A stretch of 46,563 nt of DNA from NCBI GenBank assembly GCA_027488115.1, contig JAIYCG010000018.1:1-46563 (forward strand), read 5' to 3'. The DNA is from Comamonadaceae bacterium. GTDB taxonomy: Bacteria > Pseudomonadota > Gammaproteobacteria > Burkholderiales > Burkholderiaceae_C. Below, piece after piece: positions 38,173-46,554 of the stretch. The translations under genes and the position numbers were made by a program. How positions within the stretch are numbered: the first letter of the stretch is position 1; the number at the start of each line of letters is the position of its first letter. Below the pieces are notes generated by a model, which saw nothing but the letters and a program-made list of their open reading frames with translations, searched no databases and was not told the origin of the DNA.

Positions 38173-38766
38173 TCAAACTCTAAATGCAAGTATTTGTGCG
38201 GTGGTGTGAGACCCAACGTGATAAGAGCCCTCAGACAAAATGCGTGCACCCTGATGTGCAAAAGAAATATGCATCGGTGCTATTTCTCTCTGCAACACAG
38301 CAACACCAGGATACTTGCCTGATGCGTCGTCTTCCTCAGCCACTTTGGACTCATGGATCAAGGCACCACCGATTTTCAAACTGCTGGCCAGCTGCGCATT
38401 CAGCCTTTGCCGAATGGAGGATTCAGGTTGCGAGAATACGCTGACGACCACATCCCAGGTATCAGGTTTGAGGTTCAAGTTGTTCAAATCGGCCAAGACA
38501 CATTCGATCTTGACCTGGTGTTTGTTTGCAAGTGCTTGTGCCTTGGCTAGCCCAACACTGGAAAAATCAACTGCAGTGACTTCAAAGCCAAGCTTCGCCA
38601 AATACACGGCGTTGCGACCTTCACCCTCGCTCAGTGAGATGACTTTGCCTTTTTTAACTTGCGGTGCAGCCCAGATCAAAAAATCGTTGGCTTGCTCGCC
38701 ATAGGCATATGCAGCGGTTGCGAAGCGCTTGTCCCAGTACTCGCTGCCTTTATGGATTGGCGTCAT
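38173..38766 (-). CDS. Class I SAM-dependent methyltransferase (TehB-like)
   Basis: A 197-residue protein with the SAM-binding motif I ISLSEGEGRN (about residues 43-52) and the acidic residue D67 at the end of strand 2. The pattern LSEGEGRNAVYLAKLG resembles TehB-like and small thiol/oxyanion methyltransferases. The substrate cannot be told from sequence. It lies upstream of pilB, 63 bp away, in the same direction. Confidence 0.82.
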   Translation of the reverse strand: MTPIHKGSEYWDKRFATAAYAYGEQANDFLIWAAPQVKKGKVISLSEGEGRNAVYLAKLGFEVTAVDFSSVGLAKAQALANKHQVKIECVLADLNNLNLKPDTWDVVVSVFSQPESSIRQRLNAQLASSLKIGGALIHESKVAEEDDASGKYPGVAVLQREIAPMHISFAHQGARILSEGSYHVGSHTTAQILAFRV

Positions 38767-38924
38767 GCTGCATTTTGGGGTTCATTGTTCATTCAAGGGG
38801 CTTCAGGTCGATCTGAAAGAACGACCTTGGCAATGATTGAAAGTTTACTGGATGAAGGCCTTGGGAAAGGGTATTTCAAAAAAAGTCCTCAGCGATTTTT
38901 AACAAAATTGAGTGCGATGATCAG

Positions 38925-38953
38925 TTGTTCTCTTTTAAAAATTGAATCAAAAT
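38925..38953 (+). promoter_or_regulatory. Possible promoter for the small secreted protein gene
   Basis: TTGTTC (38925-38930), 17-base spacer, CAAAAT (38948-38953), about 35 bases before ATG 38988, in an AT-rich part of the 221-bp gap. This gap shows no other clear feature. Confidence 0.35.
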
Positions 38954-38987
38954 CAGGCATGGTTCAAAATTGAACTGTGAGGATCTC

Positions 38988-39260
38988 ATGAAATTCGTGA
39001 TTGTGTTGGCCCTGTTATTTGCATTCAATGTTCATGCAAGTGACGCACCTAAAAAAGGCGATGACAAAAAGCCTGTAGAAAGGTCAGCCGTGCCTGAACG
39101 CATTACCAGGCCCAAATCAACGCCAGACTCGTTGCCTCAGCCCGTAGAGAAGCGGGAGACGGGAGAGGCGTGCAGCAAGTTCGAATACAAAGAAAAGCCT
39201 GCAAAAATTGTTTGCCTCAATAAAGCGACAGGCGAGAAGCCCAAGGCCGCAGCCCATTGA
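38988..39260 (+). CDS. Small exported protein of unknown function
   Basis: A 90-residue protein. A clear signal peptide (MKFVIVLALLFAFNVHA, cleavage near residue 17) is followed by a lysine-, proline- and glutamate-rich linker and a short C-terminal segment with two cysteines (GEACSKFEYKEKPAKIVCLN) that could form a disulfide. I chose ATG 38988 because GAGGA (38978-38982) sits five bases upstream. I do not recognise a family. It is convergent with the YebC-family gene, 15 bp apart. Confidence 0.7.
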   Translation: MKFVIVLALLFAFNVHASDAPKKGDDKKPVERSAVPERITRPKSTPDSLPQPVEKRETGEACSKFEYKEKPAKIVCLNKATGEKPKAAAH

Positions 39261-39275
39261 GATGAAAAAAATAGC

Positions 39276-39989
39276 CTAATTGGCCAAACCGACGAAAACG
39301 TTTTGGACGTCGTCGTTGCCGTCTATGGCGGCCAAGAAGTTTTCGACTTCATCCAGTTGTTCGGCAGTCAGGTTGGCTGGATTCACGGGGTTTTTTGGTT
39401 TGTAGCCCAATTTGTTCGAAAGCACGGTAAATCCGTGGTCCGGCAAGGCTTTGCTGACCAAGTCCAAATCGCTTGGGTCGGTGATGAAAACAGTAACGCC
39501 GTCGTCGTCAGCTGCTTCAAAATCTTGAGCACCTGCTTCAATGGCCGCAAGCTCTGCGTCTGACCCCGCTTGGGAGGGCTCGGCTTCAATCATGCCTACA
39601 TGGTCAAAATCCCAAGACACGGAGCCCGACGAGCCCAGTTGTCCTTTGCGAAAAAGTACGCGTACCTCAGAGGCAGTTCGGTTCAGGTTGTCGGTCAGTG
39701 CTTCAACCATGACGGGCACTTGGTGCGGCGCAAATCCTTCATAAATAACGCGCTCAAAATGAACAGCGTCGCCCAACAAACCAGCCCCCTTTTTGATGGC
39801 ACGCTCAAGTGTTTCTTTGGGCATGGAAACTTTGCGAGCTTGCTCTACCACCAGTCGCAGCTTTGAGTTGGCAGCGGGATCGGCGCCACTTTTGGCAGCC
39901 ATCATGATGTCTTTGGCCAAGCGTCCGAAGAGTTTGCCTCTAGCGTCTGCGGCTTGCGCCTTGCCTTTTGCTTTCCACTGCGCGCCCAT
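39276..39989 (-). CDS. YebC/PmpR-family protein
   Basis: A 237-residue member of the YebC family, described as DNA-binding regulators and, in some bacteria, as translation factors that relieve proline stalling. Landmarks are [19 protein letters not shown], the KGAG loop and the conserved [20 protein letters not shown]. It begins [10 protein letters not shown] rather than the common MAGHSKW. I chose ATG 39989 (AGAAAG upstream); a TTG at 40013 would add eight residues. Confidence 0.9.
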   Translation of the reverse strand: MGAQWKAKGKAQAADARGKLFGRLAKDIMMAAKSGADPAANSKLRLVVEQARKVSMPKETLERAIKKGAGLLGDAVHFERVIYEGFAPHQVPVMVEALTDNLNRTASEVRVLFRKGQLGSSGSVSWDFDHVGMIEAEPSQAGSDAELAAIEAGAQDFEAADDDGVTVFITDPSDLDLVSKALPDHGFTVLSNKLGYKPKNPVNPANLTAEQLDEVENFLAAIDGNDDVQNVFVGLAN

Positions 39990-40055
39990 GGGATGTACTT
40001 TCTGTGTGACCAAATGAAGCTGACATTTTAAGTCATGCCTCTTGCCTCAAAAAAA

Positions 40056-40241
40056 CTAGACAGTGATGTCGACATTGCCGCCTTTGGGCTTGCTCTGATT
40101 GGCTTCATGCTTGACAAGCTCACGCTGGGTCTCAGTTTTTTGGGGTGCAACTTCTTTGTCCTTTTGTTCGGTTCTGACAGGCCGCTCTTGTTGCACTTGA
40201 GGGATGTTGGGACGGTTATTGGCAGGTCGAATTTCAGACAT
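40056..40241 (-). CDS. Small hydrophilic protein of unknown function
   Basis: A 61-residue frame, rich in Lys, Glu, Gln, Asn and Pro, with no hydrophobic segment and no cysteine; probably disordered. It starts 21 bp after the molybdenum hydroxylase stop, in the same direction, with a GGAG-like site about nine bases upstream of ATG 40241. No protein family is recognised. Coding status rests on position and ribosome site only. Confidence 0.45.
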   Translation of the reverse strand: MSEIRPANNRPNIPQVQQERPVRTEQKDKEVAPQKTETQRELVKHEANQSKPKGGNVDITV

Positions 40242-40261
40242 GTCTAGGTACTCCGTTTGGC

Positions 40262-42505
40262 TTACAAGGCTTGTAACACTCGATCCGGTGTCAACGGCAA
40301 GGTTCTAAACCGCACGCCAGTGGCATCAAAAACCGCATTGGCCAAGGCAGCGCCAGTGGGTCCTTGGGAGGCTTCTCCTGTGCCCAAAAATGGCTGACCA
40401 GGCCGGTCAATTAAGACCACCTCTACAGGCGGAATTTCTGAGAATGTCAGAATGGGGTAGCTGTTCCAGTCGCGCGACAAAACACGGGTGTTGTCCATCT
40501 GGACTTCTTCTTTGAGAGTCCATGACAGTGATTGGATCAAACCGCCCTCAATTTGATTGCTGATGCCGTCTGGGTTCACCATGTGACCGCAATCGGCGCT
40601 GGCCACCGCACGCAACACACGAATGCGGCCATTTTGTCGATTGACTTCTACTTCCAGTGCGACAGCACAGTAACCAGCAATGTTTTTGTATTTAGCAAAG
40701 CCAATGCCACGTCCTCGGCCAGGCGTCTTGCGCCACTGCGACCAGCCAAATTTTTCGGCCGCTTTGACAATGGCATCACGCGCACGCTCATCTTTCATAA
40801 AGCGCAATCGGTATTCCACAGGATCGGCACCGCTTGCGTGCGCCAATTCATCTATAAAAGATTCAATGGCAAAAATATTGGCATAAGCCCCAAGACCGCG
40901 GGTTGAAGAAACGCGCAAGGGCATCTCAGTGATGAAGTGCGTGGTCACGTTGTGGCCAGGAAAATCGTACAACGCAATGGCATTTCGATCTGCCGCGTAA
41001 TTTGGCCCACCGCCATTGACTGGCTTGGGCATCGCAAAGGGCTTCTCAAGGTAGGCCGCTGACAAGAGATTGCCCGGTTGTCCACTGGGCCTTGTACCGT
41101 GTGGCGTTGACCATAAAGTGAAATCCCAATCAAGCACATTACCTTGGGCATCAAGGCTGGCCTTGGTTTTCATCAGCATGGCAGAGCCATAAGGCTCCCA
41201 AGCATGTTCTTGTTCGCGCGAGTATTGCAGGCGAACAGTTTGTCCAGGTACTTGCATCGCCAAAAGTGCGGCATCAGCAGCCGCATCATCGGCCATGTTG
41301 TGGCCATAGCAACCAGAACCCTGCACGTGTTGCATGCGAACTTTTTCTTTGGGCATGCCCAACATTTTGGCAATGGCCTCGCCCGTTTGAAACACAGATT
41401 GGCTGTGCGTTTGGACGGTCAACACACCATCATTGCCCAGACAGGCCATACCGGCCGATGTGCCAATGGAAGCATGCATGTGATAGGGCCGGTAGTACTG
41501 AGCTTCAACAACTCGGGCAATGGGCGTGTTGGCGCTGCTTGAGTTGGCGCGGGCTTGCTTTTTGGTCGGAATGACAACATCGGGTTTTGTTTGAAGCAGC
41601 CAAGTCGGCATGTCTTGTGTCTTTGGCAAGTTGTTGGGAACTTGCCATTGGCAAACATTTTGCAATGCTTGCGCGGCTGCTTGAGCCTGAGCTTCGCGTT
41701 TGGCAATGACCCCTAAAAAACTACCATTGCGGACGACTTTCACCACGCCTGGCATTGTCTCGATGCTGCTCAAATTGACAGATTGCAATCTGGCGCCATG
41801 GCTAGGGGGTCGAACAATTTGACCAAACAACATGCCTTGCGGCCTTTGTTCTTGAACAAAAATAGCGTCGCCCATGACCTTGGCTTGAATATCGGGCCGC
41901 GGCACTGAGCGGCCGATGTAGCGATGCTCACTGAGGGGCTTGGGTTTAACGAGGCCTGTGGCTTCACGGTTGAGCGATTCTCCAATCACCAGATCCCAAT
42001 AACTTGTTTGCGCACCATTGCCCGCACGGATCAATCCATTTTGTACTTTCATTTGAGCCGCGGCCTGGCTCAATTTGATTTCTGCCAAGCCAAGCAAAAT
42101 GGCTCTGACTTCAGCAGAAGCGGCCTGCACTGCTGTTGCGCAATAGGGCATCGAGAAAGAGCCGGCAGTGACGCCCTCGTCGGGCACGAGTGCCGTATCG
42201 CCAGAAATAATGTTGACTTTGGAAAAATCCACATCCAGTTCATCTGCACAGACTTGGGCCACAGCCGTCAAGATGCCTTGACCCAACTCTACTTTGCCAA
42301 TTCGCAATTCCACGGTTTGAGTAGCGCTGTCAATGCGAATCCATGCATTGAGTTTTCTGTGGATTTGCAAATCGCCAGCCAACCTAGGCTTGTCTGAAGC
42401 AGGCGCAGATTGAGAATGAACATCCATCAAAGGGATGCCAAAACTCAGAGTGAGTGCCCCTGATGTTTTGAGAAATTTCCGACGTGAAGTTTGTAAGGCG
42501 GTCAT
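40262..42505 (-). CDS. Molybdopterin-binding large subunit of an IorB/aldehyde-oxidase-type hydroxylase
   Basis: A 747-residue xanthine-oxidase-family large subunit of the periplasmic isoquinoline 1-oxidoreductase type, oxidising an aldehyde or N-heterocycle. A twin-arginine signal S-R-R-K-F-L-K (R8, R9) starts the protein. Molybdenum-cofactor segments include VELGQGI, VQGSGCYGHN, RGLGAYANIFAIES and the C-terminal GTGEASQG with the likely catalytic Glu711. Its partner lies one base upstream. The substrate is unknown. Confidence 0.88.
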   Translation of the reverse strand: MTALQTSRRKFLKTSGALTLSFGIPLMDVHSQSAPASDKPRLAGDLQIHRKLNAWIRIDSATQTVELRIGKVELGQGILTAVAQVCADELDVDFSKVNIISGDTALVPDEGVTAGSFSMPYCATAVQAASAEVRAILLGLAEIKLSQAAAQMKVQNGLIRAGNGAQTSYWDLVIGESLNREATGLVKPKPLSEHRYIGRSVPRPDIQAKVMGDAIFVQEQRPQGMLFGQIVRPPSHGARLQSVNLSSIETMPGVVKVVRNGSFLGVIAKREAQAQAAAQALQNVCQWQVPNNLPKTQDMPTWLLQTKPDVVIPTKKQARANSSSANTPIARVVEAQYYRPYHMHASIGTSAGMACLGNDGVLTVQTHSQSVFQTGEAIAKMLGMPKEKVRMQHVQGSGCYGHNMADDAAADAALLAMQVPGQTVRLQYSREQEHAWEPYGSAMLMKTKASLDAQGNVLDWDFTLWSTPHGTRPSGQPGNLLSAAYLEKPFAMPKPVNGGGPNYAADRNAIALYDFPGHNVTTHFITEMPLRVSSTRGLGAYANIFAIESFIDELAHASGADPVEYRLRFMKDERARDAIVKAAEKFGWSQWRKTPGRGRGIGFAKYKNIAGYCAVALEVEVNRQNGRIRVLRAVASADCGHMVNPDGISNQIEGGLIQSLSWTLKEEVQMDNTRVLSRDWNSYPILTFSEIPPVEVVLIDRPGQPFLGTGEASQGPTGAALANAVFDATGVRFRTLPLTPDRVLQAL

Positions 42506-42506
42506 C

Positions 42507-42962
42507 TCAAACTCCTTGCGCGGCGCGCATCACGGCACGCACAATTCTGTTGTGAGCGCCACAGCGGCAAAGGTTGCCATCTAGCGCCGTTTTCACTTCG
42601 GACTCAGTAGGCTTGGGATTTCGGTCCAGCAAGGACTGGGCTTGCATGATCATTCCCGAAGTGCAATAACCACATTGCGCAGCCTGCTCGTGGATAAACG
42701 CTTGTTGGAGTTTGCTGGGTTTGCCTTGGGTGGCCAAACCTGAAATGGTGGTCACAGATCGGCCTTGAACCGACGACAAAGGGGCAACACAACTGCGCAA
42801 GGGGTCTCCATTGACTAAAACCGTACAAGAGCCACATTGCGCCAAGCCGCACCCAAATTTAGGACCATTGACCCCTAAATCGTTGGCCAAAATGTGCAAC
42901 AAGGGTTCGGACTGATCGGCATTCGACTGAGTCGGTTTACCATTGAGTTTGAAACTGATCAC
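42507..42962 (-). CDS. [2Fe-2S] small subunit of the same molybdenum hydroxylase (IorA-type)
   Basis: A 151-residue electron-transfer subunit with both expected clusters: a plant-type ferredoxin site C38, C43, C46, C58 and a C-terminal helical site C97, C100, C132, C134. It has no signal peptide, so it would be exported with the Tat-tagged large subunit. Start is GTG 42962, supported by GAGGAG five bases upstream. Divergent from the dehydratase gene, with a 69-bp AT-rich gap. Confidence 0.92.
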   Translation of the reverse strand: MISFKLNGKPTQSNADQSEPLLHILANDLGVNGPKFGCGLAQCGSCTVLVNGDPLRSCVAPLSSVQGRSVTTISGLATQGKPSKLQQAFIHEQAAQCGYCTSGMIMQAQSLLDRNPKPTESEVKTALDGNLCRCGAHNRIVRAVMRAAQGV

Positions 42963-43031
42963 AAAGTCTCCTCGATTTGATTTCGATCTAGCTTAATCAA
43001 TATCAATTTCTTCTTCAATAGAGTTAATCTC

Positions 43032-44003
43032 ATGCCGCATGCTTTACCCACCTTCGATGATGTTTTGGCAGCAGCTGCACGTTTAGAGGGCGTTGCTCAC
43101 AAGACGCCCGTTATGCAGTCGAGTTTGTTGAATGAACAACTGCGCGCGAAGATCTATGTGAAGTGTGAAAATTTTCAGCGCATGGGTGCATTCAAGTTCA
43201 GAGGAGGGTTCAATGCGTTGGCCCAATTGAACCCCTCGCAAAGAAGGGCCGGTGTGGTGGCCTACTCTTCTGGTAACCATGCACAAGCGGTGGCTTTGTC
43301 GGCGCGCATTCTTCAAATTCCTGCCACCATTTTCATGCCGCATGATGCCTCGCCCGCTAAGTTGGCGGCCACGCAGGGCTATGGCGCGAAGGTCATTGGC
43401 TATGACCGATATTCAGAGGATGCCAGCGCCTTGGCCACAGCCTTGGCCCAAGCGCAGGGTCTGACGTTCATTCCTCCCTTTGACCATCCTGATGTCTTGT
43501 CAGGTCAGGGAACAGCGGCCTTGGAGTTGTTCAAGGAGGTGGGTGAATTGGACGCTCTCTTTGTGTGTTTGGGCGGCGGTGGGCTGTTAAGTGGCAGTGC
43601 ATTGGCCGCTAAGGAACTCTCGCCCAGTTGTCGACTCGTGGGTGTGGAGCCTGAGGCAGGCAATGACGTACAGCAATCATTCAGAAAAGGTGAGCGAGTC
43701 AAAATAGCGACGCCAGTGACCATTGCCGATGGTGCTCAAACGCCCATGGTGGGTGCCATCACTTTTGAAATTATCAAAGCGCTGGTGGACGACATCCACA
43801 CCGTGACGGATGCGCAACTGGTTGACAGCATGCGCTTTTATGCAGAGCGCATGAAGATGATTGTGGAGCCCACAGGCTGTCTTTCGTTGGCTGCTGCCAT
43901 TCAGGCAGGCGAGTCCTTGAAGGGTCAAAAGGTCGGTCTGATCATCAGTGGCGGCAACATTGACATGGCGAGATTTTCACAATTGATGCAGGCATACCCA
44001 TGA
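43032..44003 (+). CDS. PLP-dependent threonine/serine dehydratase-like enzyme
   Basis: A 323-residue fold-type II PLP enzyme. PLP lysine K55 is in MGAFKFRGG, the SSGNHAQ loop binds substrate, and the LGGGGLLSG loop binds phosphate. There is no C-terminal ACT regulatory domain, so it is the short catabolic type; threonine dehydratase, serine racemase and hydroxyaspartate dehydratase are all possible. Its stop overlaps the next gene by four bases. Confidence 0.9.
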   Translation: MPHALPTFDDVLAAAARLEGVAHKTPVMQSSLLNEQLRAKIYVKCENFQRMGAFKFRGGFNALAQLNPSQRRAGVVAYSSGNHAQAVALSARILQIPATIFMPHDASPAKLAATQGYGAKVIGYDRYSEDASALATALAQAQGLTFIPPFDHPDVLSGQGTAALELFKEVGELDALFVCLGGGGLLSGSALAAKELSPSCRLVGVEPEAGNDVQQSFRKGERVKIATPVTIADGAQTPMVGAITFEIIKALVDDIHTVTDAQLVDSMRFYAERMKMIVEPTGCLSLAAAIQAGESLKGQKVGLIISGGNIDMARFSQLMQAYP

Positions 44004-45025
44004 AAAAAGTGCAAACGTTTTCGAAGCCCCTGACCCCCACATTCGCTTGCTTGATTGCACTGGTCTTTTCTCTTCAAGGTGCTCTGGCGCAGACCATGCC
44101 CTTGGTTTCAGAAAACTCATTGGGCATGAAGTTTGTTCGAGTTCCTGCAGGTGAATTTTTGATGGGCAGCAATGAAACAGTGGGCTCTATGCAAACCAGC
44201 TTTCCTCAATTGGAGCTCAAACGATTGGATGAATTGAGCGATGAAATGCCTTTGCATCGCGTCAAAATATCGCGCGCTTTCGATTTAGGTCAGACGGAAA
44301 TAACAAGAGCACAATTTGAGCAATTCTTAAATTTGTCGGGCTATGTTCCTGAGTCCATTCAAGATCAAACTGGGGGCTATGGCTACAGTCCGGAACACGA
44401 TCGAGATCGTCCTGAAAAAGCAGATGCCTTTGCAGGCCGAGATCCTGTCTACAGTTGGAAAAATCCTGGCTTTGAGCAAGGCCCCAACCACCCGGTTGTG
44501 AACATCACGTGGAAAGATGCTATGGCCATGGCCAATTGGCTCAGCCAAAGAGAAGGCAAAGTTTATCGCCTGCCCACGGAGGCAGAATGGGAATACGCAT
44601 GCAAGGCGGGCACCAACACACGATACCCCCATGGCAATGAGCCCCAAGAATTGTTCAAATGGGCCAATCTTTTTGATGCGTCTGCCACACCCCATTGGTT
44701 GCGTTGGAAGGACAAAGCCTTGGTTGGCAATGATGGCTTTGCTTTCACGTCGCCTGTTGCAAGCTATGCGGCCAATGCATTTGGATTGCACGACATGGTG
44801 GGCAATGCTTGGGAGTGGGTGAGTGATCATTACGACGAAAATTACTATCAACAATCGCCAAAAATCGATCCCCAAGGACCCTCAAAAGGGCATTTGAAAG
44901 TAAGGCGTGGTGGGTCTTGGCATACTTGGCCAATCTATGCTCGTTGCAGTTATCGAAATATCAACGCGCCAGACAGCCGTTACACCCTATTGGGCGCACG
45001 CTTATTGCGTGAAGTTGCGCCTTGA
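44000..45025 (+). CDS. Exported SUMF1 (FGE-like) domain protein without catalytic cysteines
   Basis: A 341-residue protein with a signal peptide to about residue 30 (ALA) and a formylglycine-generating-enzyme-like domain: NSLGMKFVRVPAGEFLMGS, LPTEAEWEYACKAGT, MVGNAWEWVSDHY and VRRGGSWH. Counting from the GGS motif (304-306), the two active-site cysteine positions of aerobic FGE are occupied by T309 and A314, so sulfatase maturation is unlikely. It starts by ATGA overlap with the dehydratase gene. The function is unknown. Confidence 0.87.
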   Translation: MKKVQTFSKPLTPTFACLIALVFSLQGALAQTMPLVSENSLGMKFVRVPAGEFLMGSNETVGSMQTSFPQLELKRLDELSDEMPLHRVKISRAFDLGQTEITRAQFEQFLNLSGYVPESIQDQTGGYGYSPEHDRDRPEKADAFAGRDPVYSWKNPGFEQGPNHPVVNITWKDAMAMANWLSQREGKVYRLPTEAEWEYACKAGTNTRYPHGNEPQELFKWANLFDASATPHWLRWKDKALVGNDGFAFTSPVASYAANAFGLHDMVGNAWEWVSDHYDENYYQQSPKIDPQGPSKGHLKVRRGGSWHTWPIYARCSYRNINAPDSRYTLLGARLLREVAP

Positions 45026-45029
45026 AGGT

Positions 45030-46043
45030 TTAGTTTCTGCGCTCAAGCAACTGCGAGGTCAAAGCAATCAGTGCGTCTTTGTAGGGGCCGTCGGGCAATT
45101 GCTTCGCCGCATTCACCGCCCTTTGTGCTTCTGCCATGGCCGCCCTGCGGCTGCCATCGAGGGCCCCCGTTTCGCGGACAATGGCAATCACACTGCTCAG
45201 TTGGTCGACTGAGCCAGTTTCAATGGCATTCTGAATGAGCTCACGCTGCCCACTGGTGCCTCTTTGCATGGCCAAAATGAGGGGCAGGGTGGCTTTGCCT
45301 TCGCGCAAATCGTCGCCCAGATTTTTCCCCATTTCGGCTGCATTGCCTTCGTAATCCAAGACATCATCGATCACTTGGAAAGCTGTGCCAATTGCTTGGC
45401 CGTATTCGGCACAGGCAGCCTCTATTTCGGGCGATGCATTGGCCAAAATGGCCGCCAAGCGAGAACTGGCCTCAAACAAAATGGCGGTTTTGGAGCGAAT
45501 CACGTGCAAATAGGCTTCCTCGTCCAAAGAGGCGTCGTGCATGTTCATGAGTTGCTGAACTTCACCTTCTGAAATGATGTTGGTTGCATCGGCCAAAACT
45601 TGCATCACGCGCATGTTGCCCGCTTGCACCATCATTTGGAAAGCACGGGAATAAAGGAAGTCACCCACCAACACACTGGCAGGGTTGCCAAAATTTTGGT
45701 TGGCGGTGGGCCGACCACGCCGCAAAGTGGACTCGTCCACCACATCGTCGTGTAGCAAGGTGGCTGTGTGAATGAACTCCACCACTGCTGCAGTGCTGTA
45801 TTTGTGCGCTTCTTGGTAACCCAATGCGCCGCTGGTGAGCAACAAAATGACGGGCCTTAGCCTTTTGCCACCTGCCGAAATGATGTATTGGGCGACTTGG
45901 CCCACGAGGGGAACCCCAGAACTCAGGCGATCGGCAATGACCTCGTCGACCAAGGACATGTCTTGCGCCACCAGGGCCAAGGCCGAGGCGAGAGAGGCTT
46001 GAGGGGGTGGCGCAGAGCTGGACAAAATGACTTTAAACAACAA
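45030..46043 (-). CDS. ispB: Octaprenyl diphosphate synthase
   Basis: Makes the ubiquinone side chain by chain elongation with IPP. It is up to 337 residues. The first aspartate motif D99-D-V-V-D103 and second D226-D-V-L-D230 are present, as is the GGKRLRP motif. The start is uncertain: the frame opens at TTG 46043 (a second TTG follows), with no good Shine-Dalgarno sequence; the first in-frame ATG is at residue 29, which seems too late. Divergent from rplU, as in many proteobacteria. Confidence 0.94.
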   Translation of the reverse strand: MLFKVILSSSAPPPQASLASALALVAQDMSLVDEVIADRLSSGVPLVGQVAQYIISAGGKRLRPVILLLTSGALGYQEAHKYSTAAVVEFIHTATLLHDDVVDESTLRRGRPTANQNFGNPASVLVGDFLYSRAFQMMVQAGNMRVMQVLADATNIISEGEVQQLMNMHDASLDEEAYLHVIRSKTAILFEASSRLAAILANASPEIEAACAEYGQAIGTAFQVIDDVLDYEGNAAEMGKNLGDDLREGKATLPLILAMQRGTSGQRELIQNAIETGSVDQLSSVIAIVRETGALDGSRRAAMAEAQRAVNAAKQLPDGPYKDALIALTSQLLERRN

Positions 46044-46106
46044 GGTTCATGTGGCAGAAAACCCTCCAAACTTGCATTTTGGTCGTTTTTTCTGTGGATG
46101 TGAGTC

Positions 46107-46112
46107 ATTATA
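46107..46112 (-). promoter_or_regulatory. Possible -10 box for ispB
   Basis: A perfect TATAAT on the minus strand (46112 to 46107), about 64 bases upstream of the ispB start region. No good -35 is seen at the right distance. Confidence 0.4.
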
Positions 46113-46161
46113 GAGAGCGAATGCACGCTTCGGATCCATGGTTAATTCTGCATTCAAGGGC

Positions 46162-46191
46162 TTGTCAAGTCTTAAAAGTCCGTGCTAAAAT
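46162..46191 (+). promoter_or_regulatory. Predicted sigma-70 promoter for rplU
   Basis: TTGTCA (46162-46167), 18-base spacer, TAAAAT (46186-46191). The expected transcription start is near 46198, about 45 bases before the rplU ATG. Confidence 0.6.
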
Positions 46192-46242
46192 CCGCGGTTA
46201 CTTAGGGTTCGTCCTAGGGAAACTTCCATTAAAGAGGTCATT

Positions 46243-46554
46243 ATGTACGCGGTCATAAAAACCGGTGGCAAACAGTATCGTGTTGCTGCTGGCGAAAAAA
46301 TTAAAGTAGAACAGATTGCTGCGGACGTGGGCCAGGAAATCGTGATCGACCAGGTTCTGGCAGTCGGCAACGGCGCAGATCTGAAGGTTGGCACGCCCCT
46401 GGTGTCCGGCGCAACAGTTACTGTCACAGTGTTGGCACACGGCAAGCACGACAAAGTGCACATCTTCAAGATGCGCCGTCGCAAGCACTATCAGAAACGT
46501 CAAGGTCACCGTCAGCAGTACACAGAACTGCAAATCGGTGCAATTGCAGGCTAA
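46243..46554 (+). CDS. rplU: 50S ribosomal protein L21
   Basis: Complete 103-residue L21, a 23S rRNA-binding protein of the large subunit. The start [14 protein letters not shown] and the basic segment [19 protein letters not shown] are diagnostic. A GAGG site (46233-46236) precedes ATG 46243. The last bases of the window (GGAG at 46555-46558) probably form the ribosome site of rpmA, the usual next gene, which lies outside. Confidence 0.98.
   Translation: MYAVIKTGGKQYRVAAGEKIKVEQIAADVGQEIVIDQVLAVGNGADLKVGTPLVSGATVTVTVLAHGKHDKVHIFKMRRRKHYQKRQGHRQQYTELQIGAIAG

Noticed and set aside
38659..38973. 104-codon plus-strand frame spanning the methyltransferase 5' end and the following gap
   Set aside because: The first third is antisense to the methyltransferase, there is no ribosome site, and the sequence shows no recognisable domain.
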